A stretch of 64,000 nt of DNA from an uncultured Brachyspira sp. (lineage in GTDB: Bacteria; Spirochaetota; Brachyspiria; Brachyspirales; Brachyspiraceae). A program made the position numbers and the translations under genes. Location of the stretch: positions 1-64,000 of the forward strand of contig NZ_CAJTQJ010000001.1 of assembly GCF_910578695.1 (NCBI RefSeq). Reading direction: 5' to 3'. Below, one piece after another: positions 53,056 through 61,970 of the stretch (its first letter is position 1; every line of letters starts with the position of its first letter). The notes under the pieces were generated by a model, which searched no databases, was not told the origin of the DNA, and was given only the letters and a program-made list of their open reading frames with translations.

Positions 53056-55016
53056 GCATCTTCATCTATATCCATATAGCTGGAATAATTAGCCTTTTCT
53101 TTAATAAGCATTAATTTTTTAGGTATTTCCATTAAAAATGATGAGGGAATCTGCTCTGCTATACCAGTGTTTATTCTTCGTCTTTTAGAATATGTTAAAT
53201 AAAGTTTTCTTCTAGCCCTTGTTATTCCAACATAGCAAAGTCTTCTCTCTTCATCGATTCCTTTTTCTTCCTCAAGCGAAAAATAATGAGGAAAAACGCC
53301 CTGCTCCAAACCTGTAATAAATACAATATCAAATTCCAATCCCTTAGCATTATGAATAGTCATAAGAGTTACATAATCTTCCTTTTCATCATCTGTATTT
53401 ATATCTCTGTAAAGAGTATTCTCTTCAAGAAATGTTATAAGAGATGCATTAGGTTCTGATGCCTTATAATCATAAAAACCTCTAAAAAGCTCTTTAATGT
53501 TTTCTTTTGCTGTTATTATTCTTTCATCTCCGTCATTTTTAAATATTGAAAAATAATCTATATCGTTTAAAAAATTAAAAAATAAAGACTCTATATTAAT
53601 GCCGTCTTCATTGATAATATCCTCTTTTATTTTTACAGCATATTCTTCTATAATCATTTTATATTGTTTTATATTTGAAGAAGTTTTTTTAGTCAAACCA
53701 GCTTCATCAATATAATCTATAGCTTCATAAAGACTTATTTTCCTAGTACCAGCAAAAGTTTCAAAATTGCTTAGGCTCTTTTCTCCTATTCCCCTAGGAG
53801 GTACATTGATAGTTCTTCTTACACTGAAATTATCACCGAAACCTGTCATAAGTCTCAAAAAAGAAATAGAATCTTTTATCTCAATGCGTTCAAAAAATCC
53901 TACTCCTCCTATTATTTTATAATTAATAGAATGAAGTTTTAATTCTTTTTCATAAGCCCTAGACTGACTATTAGTTCTAAATAATATTACAATATCTTTA
54001 GCCTCAAAACCATTATCAAATAAATATTCTATTTCATTAACTACACTTCTAGCCTCTTCTAAATCATTATAGCAAATCCAATTTTCTATTTTAAACTCAT
54101 TAGGTTTTTTAGAAAATACATTTTTTTCATGCCTGTCAGTATTATTTTTTATTATGCTTAAAGCAGCCTTAACAATATCTTTGGGACATCTGTAATTTTC
54201 TTCAAGACGAACTATTTTAGTATTAGGATAATCTTTTTCAAAATCGAGTATATTTAAAACATTAGCACCTCTGAATGCATATATGCTTTGATCATCATCG
54301 CCTACAACAGTTAAATCATTTCCTGCATCCTGAGTTAATAGTTTTATAAGTTTATACTGCTGATAATTAGTATCCTGAAATTCATCTGCCAAAATATATT
54401 TAAATCTGTTTCTGTAATAATTCAAAACTTTTTTTTCCTGCTCAAATAATTTTATAGTATTAAGTATAAGATCATCAAAATCCATAACATTTTCATTAAG
54501 CTCATATTCAATATATTTTTTATAAACATTTTCAAAAATATCCCTGTCAAAAACAATACCGTCTTTCATTTCACTTTTTACATTCGATATAAATTTAGCA
54601 ATCAATTTTGCTGTTATGCTCTTTGGAACTTTCTCTTCTTTCATTATTTTTTTTACGGCAGATAATTTATCATTTTCATCTAAAATAAGAAAATTAGATT
54701 TATATCCTAAAAAATGCGAGTTTTCTTTAAGTATTCTAAGACATGCAGAATGAAAAGTCCTTATAAATAATCTGCTGGGCTTAATATCAGGAAGCAGACT
54801 GCATACTCTCTGCTTCATTTCATAAGCAGCTTTATTCGTAAAAGTAACAGCCAATATATTTTCAGGAGGAACTCCAAGCACATTAATAAGATAAGCTATT
54901 TTTCTAGTAATCACTAAAGTTTTTCCGCTTCCAGCTCCTGCAAGTAAAAGCAAAGGACTTCCCGTATGAAGAATCCCTTCCCTCTGAACTTCGCTCACAT
55001 TTTCAAGTATATCCAT
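53043..55016 (-). CDS. pcrA: UvrD/PcrA-type DNA helicase
   Basis: A 657-residue superfamily 1 helicase. Motif I LLLAGAGSGKT, motif Ia AVTFTNKAAYEMK, motif II YILADEFQDTNYQQYKL, motif III VVGDDDQSIYAFRGA, motif IV LEENYRCP, and motifs V-VI TIHNAKGLEFDIVFITGLE and YVGITRARRKLYLTYS. It unwinds DNA with 3'-5' polarity in repair and conflict resolution. It is somewhat shorter than typical PcrA (about 720) in the C-terminal region. The broken nuclease gene lies 91 bases upstream. Confidence 0.9.
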   Translation of the reverse strand: MDILENVSEVQREGILHTGSPLLLLAGAGSGKTLVITRKIAYLINVLGVPPENILAVTFTNKAAYEMKQRVCSLLPDIKPSRLFIRTFHSACLRILKENSHFLGYKSNFLILDENDKLSAVKKIMKEEKVPKSITAKLIAKFISNVKSEMKDGIVFDRDIFENVYKKYIEYELNENVMDFDDLILNTIKLFEQEKKVLNYYRNRFKYILADEFQDTNYQQYKLIKLLTQDAGNDLTVVGDDDQSIYAFRGANVLNILDFEKDYPNTKIVRLEENYRCPKDIVKAALSIIKNNTDRHEKNVFSKKPNEFKIENWICYNDLEEARSVVNEIEYLFDNGFEAKDIVILFRTNSQSRAYEKELKLHSINYKIIGGVGFFERIEIKDSISFLRLMTGFGDNFSVRRTINVPPRGIGEKSLSNFETFAGTRKISLYEAIDYIDEAGLTKKTSSNIKQYKMIIEEYAVKIKEDIINEDGINIESLFFNFLNDIDYFSIFKNDGDERIITAKENIKELFRGFYDYKASEPNASLITFLEENTLYRDINTDDEKEDYVTLMTIHNAKGLEFDIVFITGLEQGVFPHYFSLEEEKGIDEERRLCYVGITRARRKLYLTYSKRRRINTGIAEQIPSSFLMEIPKKLMLIKEKANYSSYMDIDEDAFDY

Positions 55017-55107
55017 AAATTGAACCTTTATTAAAACTTATTTTAGAAAAGTTGATTAATTATATTGTATATTTATTATATATACAACTTTTTTTGCTAA
55101 AAAAGAT

Positions 55108-55728
55108 TCAAAAAGATTTACTACTTAAAATTTCTTCAGCATCAAATTCTTTAATTATAAAATTATCAAAGTCTTCCTCATTACATGCAAAAGATTCTTT
55201 AAATATATAATTTTCAAAAATATTTATATTTAAGAATGTAGTATTTTTAAATGAAACATCACTGCTTTTATTTTTTAAATTTTCAGCAATTTTTTTATGA
55301 TATTTATTTTCTTTTTCTGTATATCTTTCTTTACTGTAAACTAATATGTAGTGTACATTTATTAAAGAAAACTGCAAATTTGTTATTATTTCTAAATCTC
55401 TTAATAAAATATAAGTATCATATATTTTTTGATATATTTATTCTTTTTTTATTGAACCGCCTTTAAATTCTATCAAATATATTTTATTATTTTTGAATAT
55501 ATAAATTGCATCTGTAGATTTTAATCTGTCAGTACAATATCCTAATCCATTGTATATTTCTTTTAATTTATCTCCATTAATAACAATATTATTTTTATCT
55601 GTCATATACATTTCAGCTGATGTACTGTAGGATGTTTCTTTAATAGTATACAATAACTCATTAATATTAAAATTAATCAATTTATTAGAAATAGTATTTT
55701 CTATATTTTTAATAACATTATCAAGCAT
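55108..55728 (-). pseudogene. PD-(D/E)xK-like nuclease gene split by an in-frame stop
   Basis: A first frame of 96 residues (55438-55728) ends LIEFKGGSIKKE at TAA (55440-55438). The same frame continues without interruption through IYQKIYDTYILLRDLEIITN into LQFSLINVHYILVYSKER and on to 55108; the second part has no ATG or ribosome site of its own. Removing one stop gives about 206 residues. STDAIYIF followed by YLIEFKGG is a D...ExK nuclease signature. The start overlaps the stop of the AAA ATPase gene (TAATG). It is either a decayed effector or one read through. Confidence 0.65.
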
Positions 55729-56993
55729 TATTCCATTTCTTCTTCATATCTCATATTATTTAAAATTTCCAAAGGTTCATACATCTTCTTATAAATTATA
55801 TCCAAATTATCATTAACATTTTTAAATACTGCATTACATTGATTTTCAGCTAATTCGGTAATATAAAAATTAACTCTTTCATCTATATTATGTTTTTTAG
55901 AAAATCTATTTATAGCCTCCAAAAAATAATGACTATGTGTAGTTATAGTAATAGTTAAATTAAAATATTTCTGTAAAAGTACAATAAGCTCCGCATAGAC
56001 AAGCTGCCATTTTGGGTGAAGATGTATTTCAGGCTCATCTAATATAAGCAAATCTTTTTCATTTAAAGAACCATTTTCTAAAAGTCTTTTAATTATAACA
56101 AAAGATTTTAATCCTGCAGATAAATTTCCTAACTTTATTTCAATATCATTTGTATTATAATGCAGATAGAAATCATCATCTTTATTTATAATTTTGGCAT
56201 TCATAACACTGTCAAGTACATTATAAACTTTTTCTAAAATTTCTTTATTTTTTATCGAATCGAAAACATTTTTATTATTATTTGTAATAAAATCATCTAT
56301 AGTCTTTTTTAAAATAAAATTATCAATATCAGCATCGCCATTTATATAATCAATTATAAATGGATTATCAATATAAAATGCATTATGAATAATATTAAAA
56401 TCAGACTCAAATTTTACACATTCGTTACTTTTAAATTCTATATTCATTTTTTCTTTTTTTATTTCTAATTCTAATAAAGCATTTGAATTTTTATTGAATA
56501 AATTATTAATCTGACTTTCAAAAATATTATCAAAATAATCGCTCATTATCTCTAATGTTAATTTACTATTTTTCATAGAGATAATTTCTAATATATTTTC
56601 TGCTATCTCATCAAATATTTTATCATCAAGTATAATAAGGTCTTCTTTTTGTATATTTTTTTTTATTATGCTAATTAAATTTTTTATTGATATGTTATTA
56701 GATAAATCATTGATATAGTCGAATATTTTATCTATTATTAGGCTATTTCTAGGAATAATAAACGGAACTCCAAATTTGTTTTTTAAGTTTAATTTTTTTA
56801 ATATATTAAATATTTTATATTTTAAATCTTCTTCTATTGTAACATTTTTATAATCATAAAAATTAAATATAGAAAATAAAACTTTTCCTACTATGCTTTT
56901 GCCTGTATCATTATCGCCGCATATTACAGTTATGCCGTCTATTTTTATGCAAGCTTCTTCTATCTTGGCAAAATTATATATTTTTAATTTCAT
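55728..56993 (-). CDS. AAA/ABC-type ATPase of an ATPase-nuclease pair
   Basis: A 421-residue ATPase of the RecF/OLD-like class. Walker A GDNDTGKS (26-33), a long helical insert, signature LSAGLKSFVI, Walker B LLILDEPEIHLHPKWQ and the switch His in ITTHSHYFLEAI. The N-terminus IYNFAKIEEACIKIDGITVI is typical. Relatives in two-gene units with small nucleases act in phage defence. Here the partner is interrupted. It starts 54 bases from the chromate transporter and is coupled to the nuclease frame by a one-base overlap. Confidence 0.82.
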   Translation of the reverse strand: MKLKIYNFAKIEEACIKIDGITVICGDNDTGKSIVGKVLFSIFNFYDYKNVTIEEDLKYKIFNILKKLNLKNKFGVPFIIPRNSLIIDKIFDYINDLSNNISIKNLISIIKKNIQKEDLIILDDKIFDEIAENILEIISMKNSKLTLEIMSDYFDNIFESQINNLFNKNSNALLELEIKKEKMNIEFKSNECVKFESDFNIIHNAFYIDNPFIIDYINGDADIDNFILKKTIDDFITNNNKNVFDSIKNKEILEKVYNVLDSVMNAKIINKDDDFYLHYNTNDIEIKLGNLSAGLKSFVIIKRLLENGSLNEKDLLILDEPEIHLHPKWQLVYAELIVLLQKYFNLTITITTHSHYFLEAINRFSKKHNIDERVNFYITELAENQCNAVFKNVNDNLDIIYKKMYEPLEILNNMRYEEEME

Positions 56994-57047
56994 AAAAAAA
57001 ATTTTTCCTAAATATTAAAATTATCGTAATAAAAAATATAAATATTA

Positions 57048-57626
57048 TTAGTATAAAATTATACCCAAAACTGCAGAAATTAGTATTATAGCCAAAATGG
57101 GTACTTTCTTTATCTTTAGAAAAATAGATAAAGCAAATATGAATATTCCTATGGGACTGATATATTTAAAAATGCTTTGAATAAAATCAATATTTCTTAA
57201 AATAGAAGTTTCTGTAAGCTTTACAAAAAAAGCATCTTTAGTAAAAGTTACAACAGCAGAAGCTATCAAAGCAACTGCACATACTCTTAAAGCATTCATT
57301 ATACTGTTAAACTGTTCATTATCTTTTAATTTATAAAAAAATTTTGATACTATCATAGTAATGATAAAAGCAGGAAGAAATATTCCGAATGTAGCAGCTG
57401 AAGAGCCTAAAATTCCAGCCGTTTTATAGCCTACGAATGTTGCCGCATTAATAGCAATAGGACCTGGAGTTATCTGAGATATTGCCACAAGGTTAGAAAA
57501 CTCTGAAGAGCTAATCCAATTATATTCTTCTAATATACCTAAAAGAAGTGCAATTATAGCATATCCGCCTCCGTAAGTGAAAAATCCTAATTTTGCAAAT
57601 ACATAAAAAAGTTTAGCATAAATCAT
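57048..57626 (-). CDS. Chromate transporter family protein, half 2
   Basis: A 192-residue CHR-domain membrane protein with about five or six helices. FYVFAKLGFFTYGGGYAIIALL and ISQITPGPIAINAATFVGYKTAG (in parts) are the family core. Two half-size genes together form the transporter, which exchanges chromate or sulfate. It overlaps the preceding half by four bases (ATGA). Confidence 0.9.
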   Translation of the reverse strand: MIYAKLFYVFAKLGFFTYGGGYAIIALLLGILEEYNWISSSEFSNLVAISQITPGPIAINAATFVGYKTAGILGSSAATFGIFLPAFIITMIVSKFFYKLKDNEQFNSIMNALRVCAVALIASAVVTFTKDAFFVKLTETSILRNIDFIQSIFKYISPIGIFIFALSIFLKIKKVPILAIILISAVLGIILY

Positions 57627-58225
57627 TTTCTTGAATCCGAATTAATATTATTTTTTATAAGATAATAAATCCAGCCTATTGCAGCCGAAATAAGAAGAAC
57701 ATATATAACATTAAAATGTAAAAATACTACAAGTACAAAACTCAGTATAAAAATTGCAGCAGTAAATTTATTTTTTATCACCTGCTTTCCCATACCAAAA
57801 GCTGATAAAAGTATAAGCCCTGCAATAGCACCTCTGATGCCTAAAAAAGCCTTATTAACATATAAAGTATTTTGAAATCTCTCAAATATTGGGGCTATCA
57901 TAAGTATAATTATAAATGAAGGCGTCATAACCCCAATACCCGCCATTATTCCTCCGAATATACCTGCTATTTTAAAACCTGTAAGAAGAGAAGAATTAAC
58001 TGCTATTACACCTGGTATGCTTTGAGCAATGGCAAATATATCTATAATTTCATCTTTAGTTAAAAACTTTCTTTTATTTACAAACTCTTCTTCCATAATA
58101 GGAAGCATAGCAAGCCCGCCACCTATGGTAACAAGCCCTATATAAAAAAAAGAAAAAAACATTGTATACCAAGCAGGTTTAATAGAATTAGAAGAATTTG
58201 TATTTTTTTCTAAATTACTGCACAT
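57623..58225 (-). CDS. Chromate transporter family protein, half 1
   Basis: About 200 residues; CHR domain with FFYIGLVTIGGGLAMLPIM and FAIAQSIPGVIAVNSSLLTG. The frame reaches a TTG at 58243, but ATG at 58225 with GGA upstream is preferred. With the overlapping partner it makes a two-gene transporter. The natural substrate in an anaerobe is unknown. Confidence 0.9.
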   Translation of the reverse strand: MCSNLEKNTNSSNSIKPAWYTMFFSFFYIGLVTIGGGLAMLPIMEEEFVNKRKFLTKDEIIDIFAIAQSIPGVIAVNSSLLTGFKIAGIFGGIMAGIGVMTPSFIIILMIAPIFERFQNTLYVNKAFLGIRGAIAGLILLSAFGMGKQVIKNKFTAAIFILSFVLVVFLHFNVIYVLLISAAIGWIYYLIKNNINSDSRK

Positions 58226-58415
58226 AATATAGTCCAAGTACAAATATTTTTTATATTATAAATTATATTATATTCTGTTATTGTCATTGTCAATAGAAAA
58301 ATAAAAACTTTTTTATTTATTGTTTTTTATCAAGATTTGAATAATATGCTTTTCATCATTTTATACTTTTACAGAAAAATATATTTTATAATTTCCGCTA
58401 ATATCTACATCTTCT

Positions 58416-58738
58416 TTATAGTTCAAAGCTATGAAGTACTCTATTATAATTATTATTAATACAGTCAATATAAAAACATTTTTCTTCTTTATGTATTAAT
58501 GTTATTATATACATAATAGATGTATTTACATATATTCCGCTTATATATTCTCCTAAAAAAGAAAATAGTGATATTATGTATTTTTCTTTTTTCTCTATTT
58601 CTTCATCTTTATTTACTAATTTAATACTTTTTATAATTGAACCTATAATCATCAAGACTATAATAATAAAACAATAACAGGATGATCACTCATAAATGCA
58701 GTTAATAATTGAAATTTGCTTATAAAAAATTCTTTCAT
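58416..58738 (-). pseudogene. Frameshifted small membrane protein gene
   Basis: ATG at 58738 with an AGGT site upstream starts MKEFFISKFQLLTAFMSDHP and VIVLLL, then meets TAG. A shift of frame at the TTATTATTATA stretch continues as IIVLMIIGSIIKSIKLVNKD and on to a stop at 58416 (about 105 residues in total). The join falls inside a predicted membrane helix, which supports one original gene. A sequencing error would explain it equally well. Family unknown. Confidence 0.4.
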
Positions 58739-58766
58739 TTTTTTACCTATTTATGTTTTTTGTACA

Positions 58767-59159
58767 CTAATCAGCTCTATTATAGAGTCCTTCAAAGCTT
58801 ATTCCCATACCAAAATAAGATTTGCTTATGGCATTATCTATAATATACAAATGGTTCATAGATATAATACTTATATATAACTCATATTCATATTCATTAT
58901 ATACTATTTTATTTCGTCTTCTGTCATAATACGCTAAACTTTTTTCTATAATACCATAATTATGCCCGCCTGCATCAGAAACAGCAAAGCCTTCTATATA
59001 AAATTTATTATCTCCTATAAAGTTAATTTCTATTTCGCTTTCTATATTTCCATTAACACATTCATATTTACCTGACAAACTTTTCAAGCTTATATTTTGA
59101 GGGTAAAAATATGCAGCTGATAATAAAACAAAAATAAAACATAATATAATTTTTTTCAT
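58767..59159 (-). CDS. Small secreted protein of unknown function
   Basis: A 130-residue protein with a signal peptide (ILCFIFVLLSAAYFYPQ). The mature part is a beta-rich small domain starting SLSGKYECVNGNIESEIEIN, like the lipocalin-sized extracytoplasmic proteins seen at 29930 and 60259, but without a lipobox Cys. AGGACGGA precedes ATG. No family is recognised. Confidence 0.65.
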   Translation of the reverse strand: MKKIILCFIFVLLSAAYFYPQNISLKSLSGKYECVNGNIESEIEINFIGDNKFYIEGFAVSDAGGHNYGIIEKSLAYYDRRRNKIVYNEYEYELYISIISMNHLYIIDNAISKSYFGMGISFEGLYNRAD

Positions 59160-59525
59160 AAAATTATCCGTCCTTTTTTAAAAAATTGAAATTTATCTGC
59201 ATAAAGATTATAAACAATATAAAATATTATGTAATTATTAGAAAATAATATTTTAGAATTACTGAACTGATTTTATATTACTGCCTTTTTATAGAGCATG
59301 ACATATTATAATATAAAAAATAAAAAACTCAATATTAAATATTGTTTAAAAGTATACTATTAATACATTATTAAAATAATAGAATTAATGGTATTGAAAA
59401 AGTTATTATATTTATATATAATTTTTATTATATAAAAAAACATATCTATGGTTATTATCTATTTTATTTATTATAATATATTTAAATAAAATTTGAGGTA
59501 TATAAATTGAATATGAGGTATATAA
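59160..59525. other. Intergenic region upstream of the BFD-like gene
   Basis: No gene. A promoter lies at 59394-59422. A 20-base tandem duplication at 59494-59533 carries the ribosome site and start region of the next gene twice. The remainder is plain A/T-rich DNA. Confidence 0.5.
59394..59422 (+). promoter_or_regulatory. Promoter for the BFD-like/YbaK-like unit
   Basis: TTGAAA (59394-59399), 17 bases, TATAAT (59417-59422), about 100 bases before the start codon. Confidence 0.6.
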
Positions 59526-59533
59526 ATGGAATA
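59494..59533. repeat. Tandem duplication of a ribosome site and start
   Basis: GAGGTATATAAATTGAATAT is followed directly by a near-copy in which TTG has become ATG (one base differs). Both copies hold a GAGGT site, so initiation could occur at TTG 59506 or ATG 59526. Confidence 0.75.
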
Positions 59534-59768
59534 TAATTTAGAGTATTTAAAAAATCAAACTTCAATTAATTATGATAAAACTTTATGCTATTGTAAAAAT
59601 GTATCATATAGAGATGCATATAAAATAATAGCTGATAATAAGCTTACAGCATTGGAAGAAGTAATAGAAAAAACTCAGGCTTCTGCAGGCTGCGGAGGAT
59701 GCAAAGAAAGAATTTTAAGTTTATTAGAATATGCTAAAACAAATAATTATGAATCTCTTAATTTTTAA
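59526..59768 (+). CDS. BFD-like (2Fe-2S)-binding protein
   Basis: An 80-residue protein with the BFD/Fer2_BFD cysteine pattern: CYCKNVSYRDAYKIIADN then AGCGGCKERI. Such proteins bind a [2Fe-2S] cluster and act with bacterioferritin or in electron transfer. It is 18 bases before a YbaK-like gene. GAGGT precedes ATG; the start region is duplicated, so an N-terminally longer form from TTG 59506 is possible. Confidence 0.82.
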   Translation: MEYNLEYLKNQTSINYDKTLCYCKNVSYRDAYKIIADNKLTALEEVIEKTQASAGCGGCKERILSLLEYAKTNNYESLNF

Positions 59769-59786
59769 TTATAAATAGGATATAGT

Positions 59787-60251
59787 ATGAATGAAAAAGT
59801 ACTTAATGCTTTAAAAGAGCTTAATATAGAATATAGAGAATTTGAAGAGGCAGGAGTTACAAAAACAGTTGATGATGCTGCGAAAACTCTTAATATAGAG
59901 AGAGGACAGGTAGCTAAATCCATATTAGTAAAACCTTCAAAAAGAGAAAACTTTGCTATGATTATAGCTTCAGGAGATAAAAAAATATCTTCTAAAAAAA
60001 TGCGTGCATATTTTAATTGTAAAACCAGCTTTGCAAATGCAGAAGATACTTTCAAATTAACAGGCTTTACATTCGGAGGAGTATGCCCTTTCGGTATAGA
60101 TAAAAATATAGATATATTAGTTGATAAAAGTATGAAAAGATTTAATGATCTCTATATAGCCTGCGGAAGCGACAGCCCTTTAGCAAAAATGAGCTATGAA
60201 GAAATACTAGAAAAAATTTCTAATGTTGAAACGGATTTAACAGAAGACTAA
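59787..60251 (+). CDS. YbaK/EbsC family aminoacyl-tRNA deacylase
   Basis: A 154-residue protein. VDDAAKTLNIERGQVAKSILVK, MIIASGDKKISSKKMRAYF and LTGFTFGGVCPFGI match YbaK/ProX-type editing domains, which remove misattached amino acids such as Cys or Ala from tRNA-Pro. The exact substrate is not predictable. ATAGGATA precedes ATG. Confidence 0.9.
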   Translation: MNEKVLNALKELNIEYREFEEAGVTKTVDDAAKTLNIERGQVAKSILVKPSKRENFAMIIASGDKKISSKKMRAYFNCKTSFANAEDTFKLTGFTFGGVCPFGIDKNIDILVDKSMKRFNDLYIACGSDSPLAKMSYEEILEKISNVETDLTED

Positions 60252-60258
60252 TTTTTCA

Positions 60259-60684
60259 TTATCTAATCTTTGTTAAATTTCCTTCACCTATTGTATTATT
60301 TGCTGAAACATAATATAAATTCATCATTGAATAGCTAAATGATAATGTAAAATCATATCTTATACCAGATGATGATATAGAAAACTTATATACATTATCA
60401 GAAACTTTTATTATATTTTCTTTATAAGCAGTATTATAAAAATTTATAAGACTTCCGCTAATTTTTATACTCAAAGCACTTCCGCTTCCTACTACTACAT
60501 TAGCAGAAGCCTGAGAATTCACATTATAATTTTCTTTTATAGTAATTGAACCGTCATAAGTTCCGTAATATTTGCTGTCTATTCCACTATTGTCTATAAA
60601 TGATAATGATCCTGTACTGAAATTAAGACAGCCGCATATAAAAAATGCAGAAAATATTATTATTAACTTTGATAGTATATTCAT
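60259..60684 (-). CDS. Putative lipoprotein
   Basis: A 141-residue protein with a lipoprotein signal, LIIIFSAFFICGC, and acylated Cys19. The mature part is a small beta-rich domain (KYYGTYDGSITIKENYNV; RYDFTLSFSYSMMNLYYV) similar in style to the other small lipoproteins here. Function unknown. Confidence 0.7.
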   Translation of the reverse strand: MNILSKLIIIFSAFFICGCLNFSTGSLSFIDNSGIDSKYYGTYDGSITIKENYNVNSQASANVVVGSGSALSIKISGSLINFYNTAYKENIIKVSDNVYKFSISSSGIRYDFTLSFSYSMMNLYYVSANNTIGEGNLTKIR

Positions 60685-60755
60685 ATTTTAGCCTTATAGA
60701 TATATAATACTATAAAGATAATTTATGTCAAAATTTTAATTTAAGGAAAATATTT

Positions 60756-61208
60756 ATGAAACTAGGAGAAGCATTATTAAAAAAAGATGAATATATAAAA
60801 AAAATAGATAACTTGAAGAAAAGAGTAAAAAACAATATTTTAATAAATGAAGATAATGAAAATAATGAAGAGCCTAATGATTTGATTAAAGAATATATAG
60901 AAGTAAATAATGAATTATCAGACTTGATTATGAAAATAAATAATAAAGAGCATTCAGCAAAATTAGAAATAGGAGTATCAATATCAGAGGCTATTAATAT
61001 AAGAGATAAGCTAAGCAGAGAAATGGATATTTATAAAACTATATTAAAAGAAGTTAATAGTAAAAGCTACAGAGAGGCAAAAAATGAAAATAAAATGACT
61101 GTGTTAATTAATGTAAAAGAAATACAGAATGAATTTGATAAGTTATCTAAAGCTTATAATGATATTGATATTATGATACAATCTTCCAATTGGAATACAG
61201 ATTTATAA
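60756..61208 (+). CDS. DIP1984 family protein
   Basis: A 150-residue helical protein: MKLGEALLKKDEYIKKIDNL, NNELSDLIMKINNKE, ISEAINIRDKLSREMDIYK and a closing IQSSNWNTDL match the DIP1984 family of cytoplasmic coiled-coil proteins. Role unknown. AAGGA lies just upstream. The ankyrin gene begins 31 bases later. Confidence 0.85.
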   Translation: MKLGEALLKKDEYIKKIDNLKKRVKNNILINEDNENNEEPNDLIKEYIEVNNELSDLIMKINNKEHSAKLEIGVSISEAINIRDKLSREMDIYKTILKEVNSKSYREAKNENKMTVLINVKEIQNEFDKLSKAYNDIDIMIQSSNWNTDL

Positions 61209-61239
61209 AAAAATTTTTTATAGGTAAAATAGCTAAAAA

Positions 61240-61894
61240 ATGAAAGAATTTTTTGATGCGGCAAAAAGCGGAGATTTAATATTATTAAAAAAATATTTGA
61301 ATAAAAATATAGATATAAATAAAACTGATAATGAAGGATTTGCTTCTATATTTAACAGATTGAATATTGCTGAGGAATTAATAAAAAATAATGCTTTGAT
61401 TAATTTACAGACAAAAGAAAATTGGACTGCTTTGATATTTTCTTCTTTTTACGGGCATTATGATATTGCTGAAATTTTATTAAAAAATAATGCTGATTTA
61501 AATATTAAAAATAAACAGGGATTTGATGCACTTCTTACAGCAGTTTTTTATAAAAGAATTAATATTATTAAATTATTATTAGAATATAATGCTTATGTTA
61601 ATACAAAAGATAATGAAGGGTTTAGTCCTTTAATATATTCATGCAATTATGATAATGCCGACATTTTAAAACTTATTCTAAAATATAATGCAGATATTAA
61701 TGATAAAGCTAATAACGGAGTTAATGCTTTAATGTATGCCAAAAGATATTGTTAATGAGCTTCTTAAAAATAATATTAATATTGATGATACTGACAATAA
61801 TGGAGATGATGCATTTGTTTATCTTAAAAGCAATGAAAATTCAAATGAATTAAAAGAAATATATGATATTCTTAATAATTATAAAAGAAATTAG
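61240..61894 (+). pseudogene. Ankyrin-repeat protein gene with a frameshift
   Basis: The first frame gives 171 residues with about five ankyrin repeats (WTALIFSSFYGHYDIAEILL, GFDALLTAVFYKRINIIKLL, GFSPLIYSCNYDNADILKLI) and ends abruptly at NALMYAKRYC. Removing one A from the AAAA run at 61740-61743 continues as KDIVNELLKNNINIDDTDNN and on to a TAG at 61892-61894 (about 217 residues in all). The break falls in the middle of a repeat. An early repeat also looks shortened (GFASIFNRLNIAEEL). Slippage in the A-run or error is likely. Confidence 0.6.
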
Positions 61895-61970
61895 AATATT
61901 TGTAATTATATTTTTTTATTATATAATACTTAATAATTTTTTATAGGATACTTTGAATAATTAAATATTT

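Noticed and set aside
53043..56993. Gabija system (ATPase plus UvrD-like helicase)
   Set aside because: The ATPase lacks a TOPRIM part and the helicase has all motifs of housekeeping PcrA, so only a general ATPase-nuclease pair is claimed.
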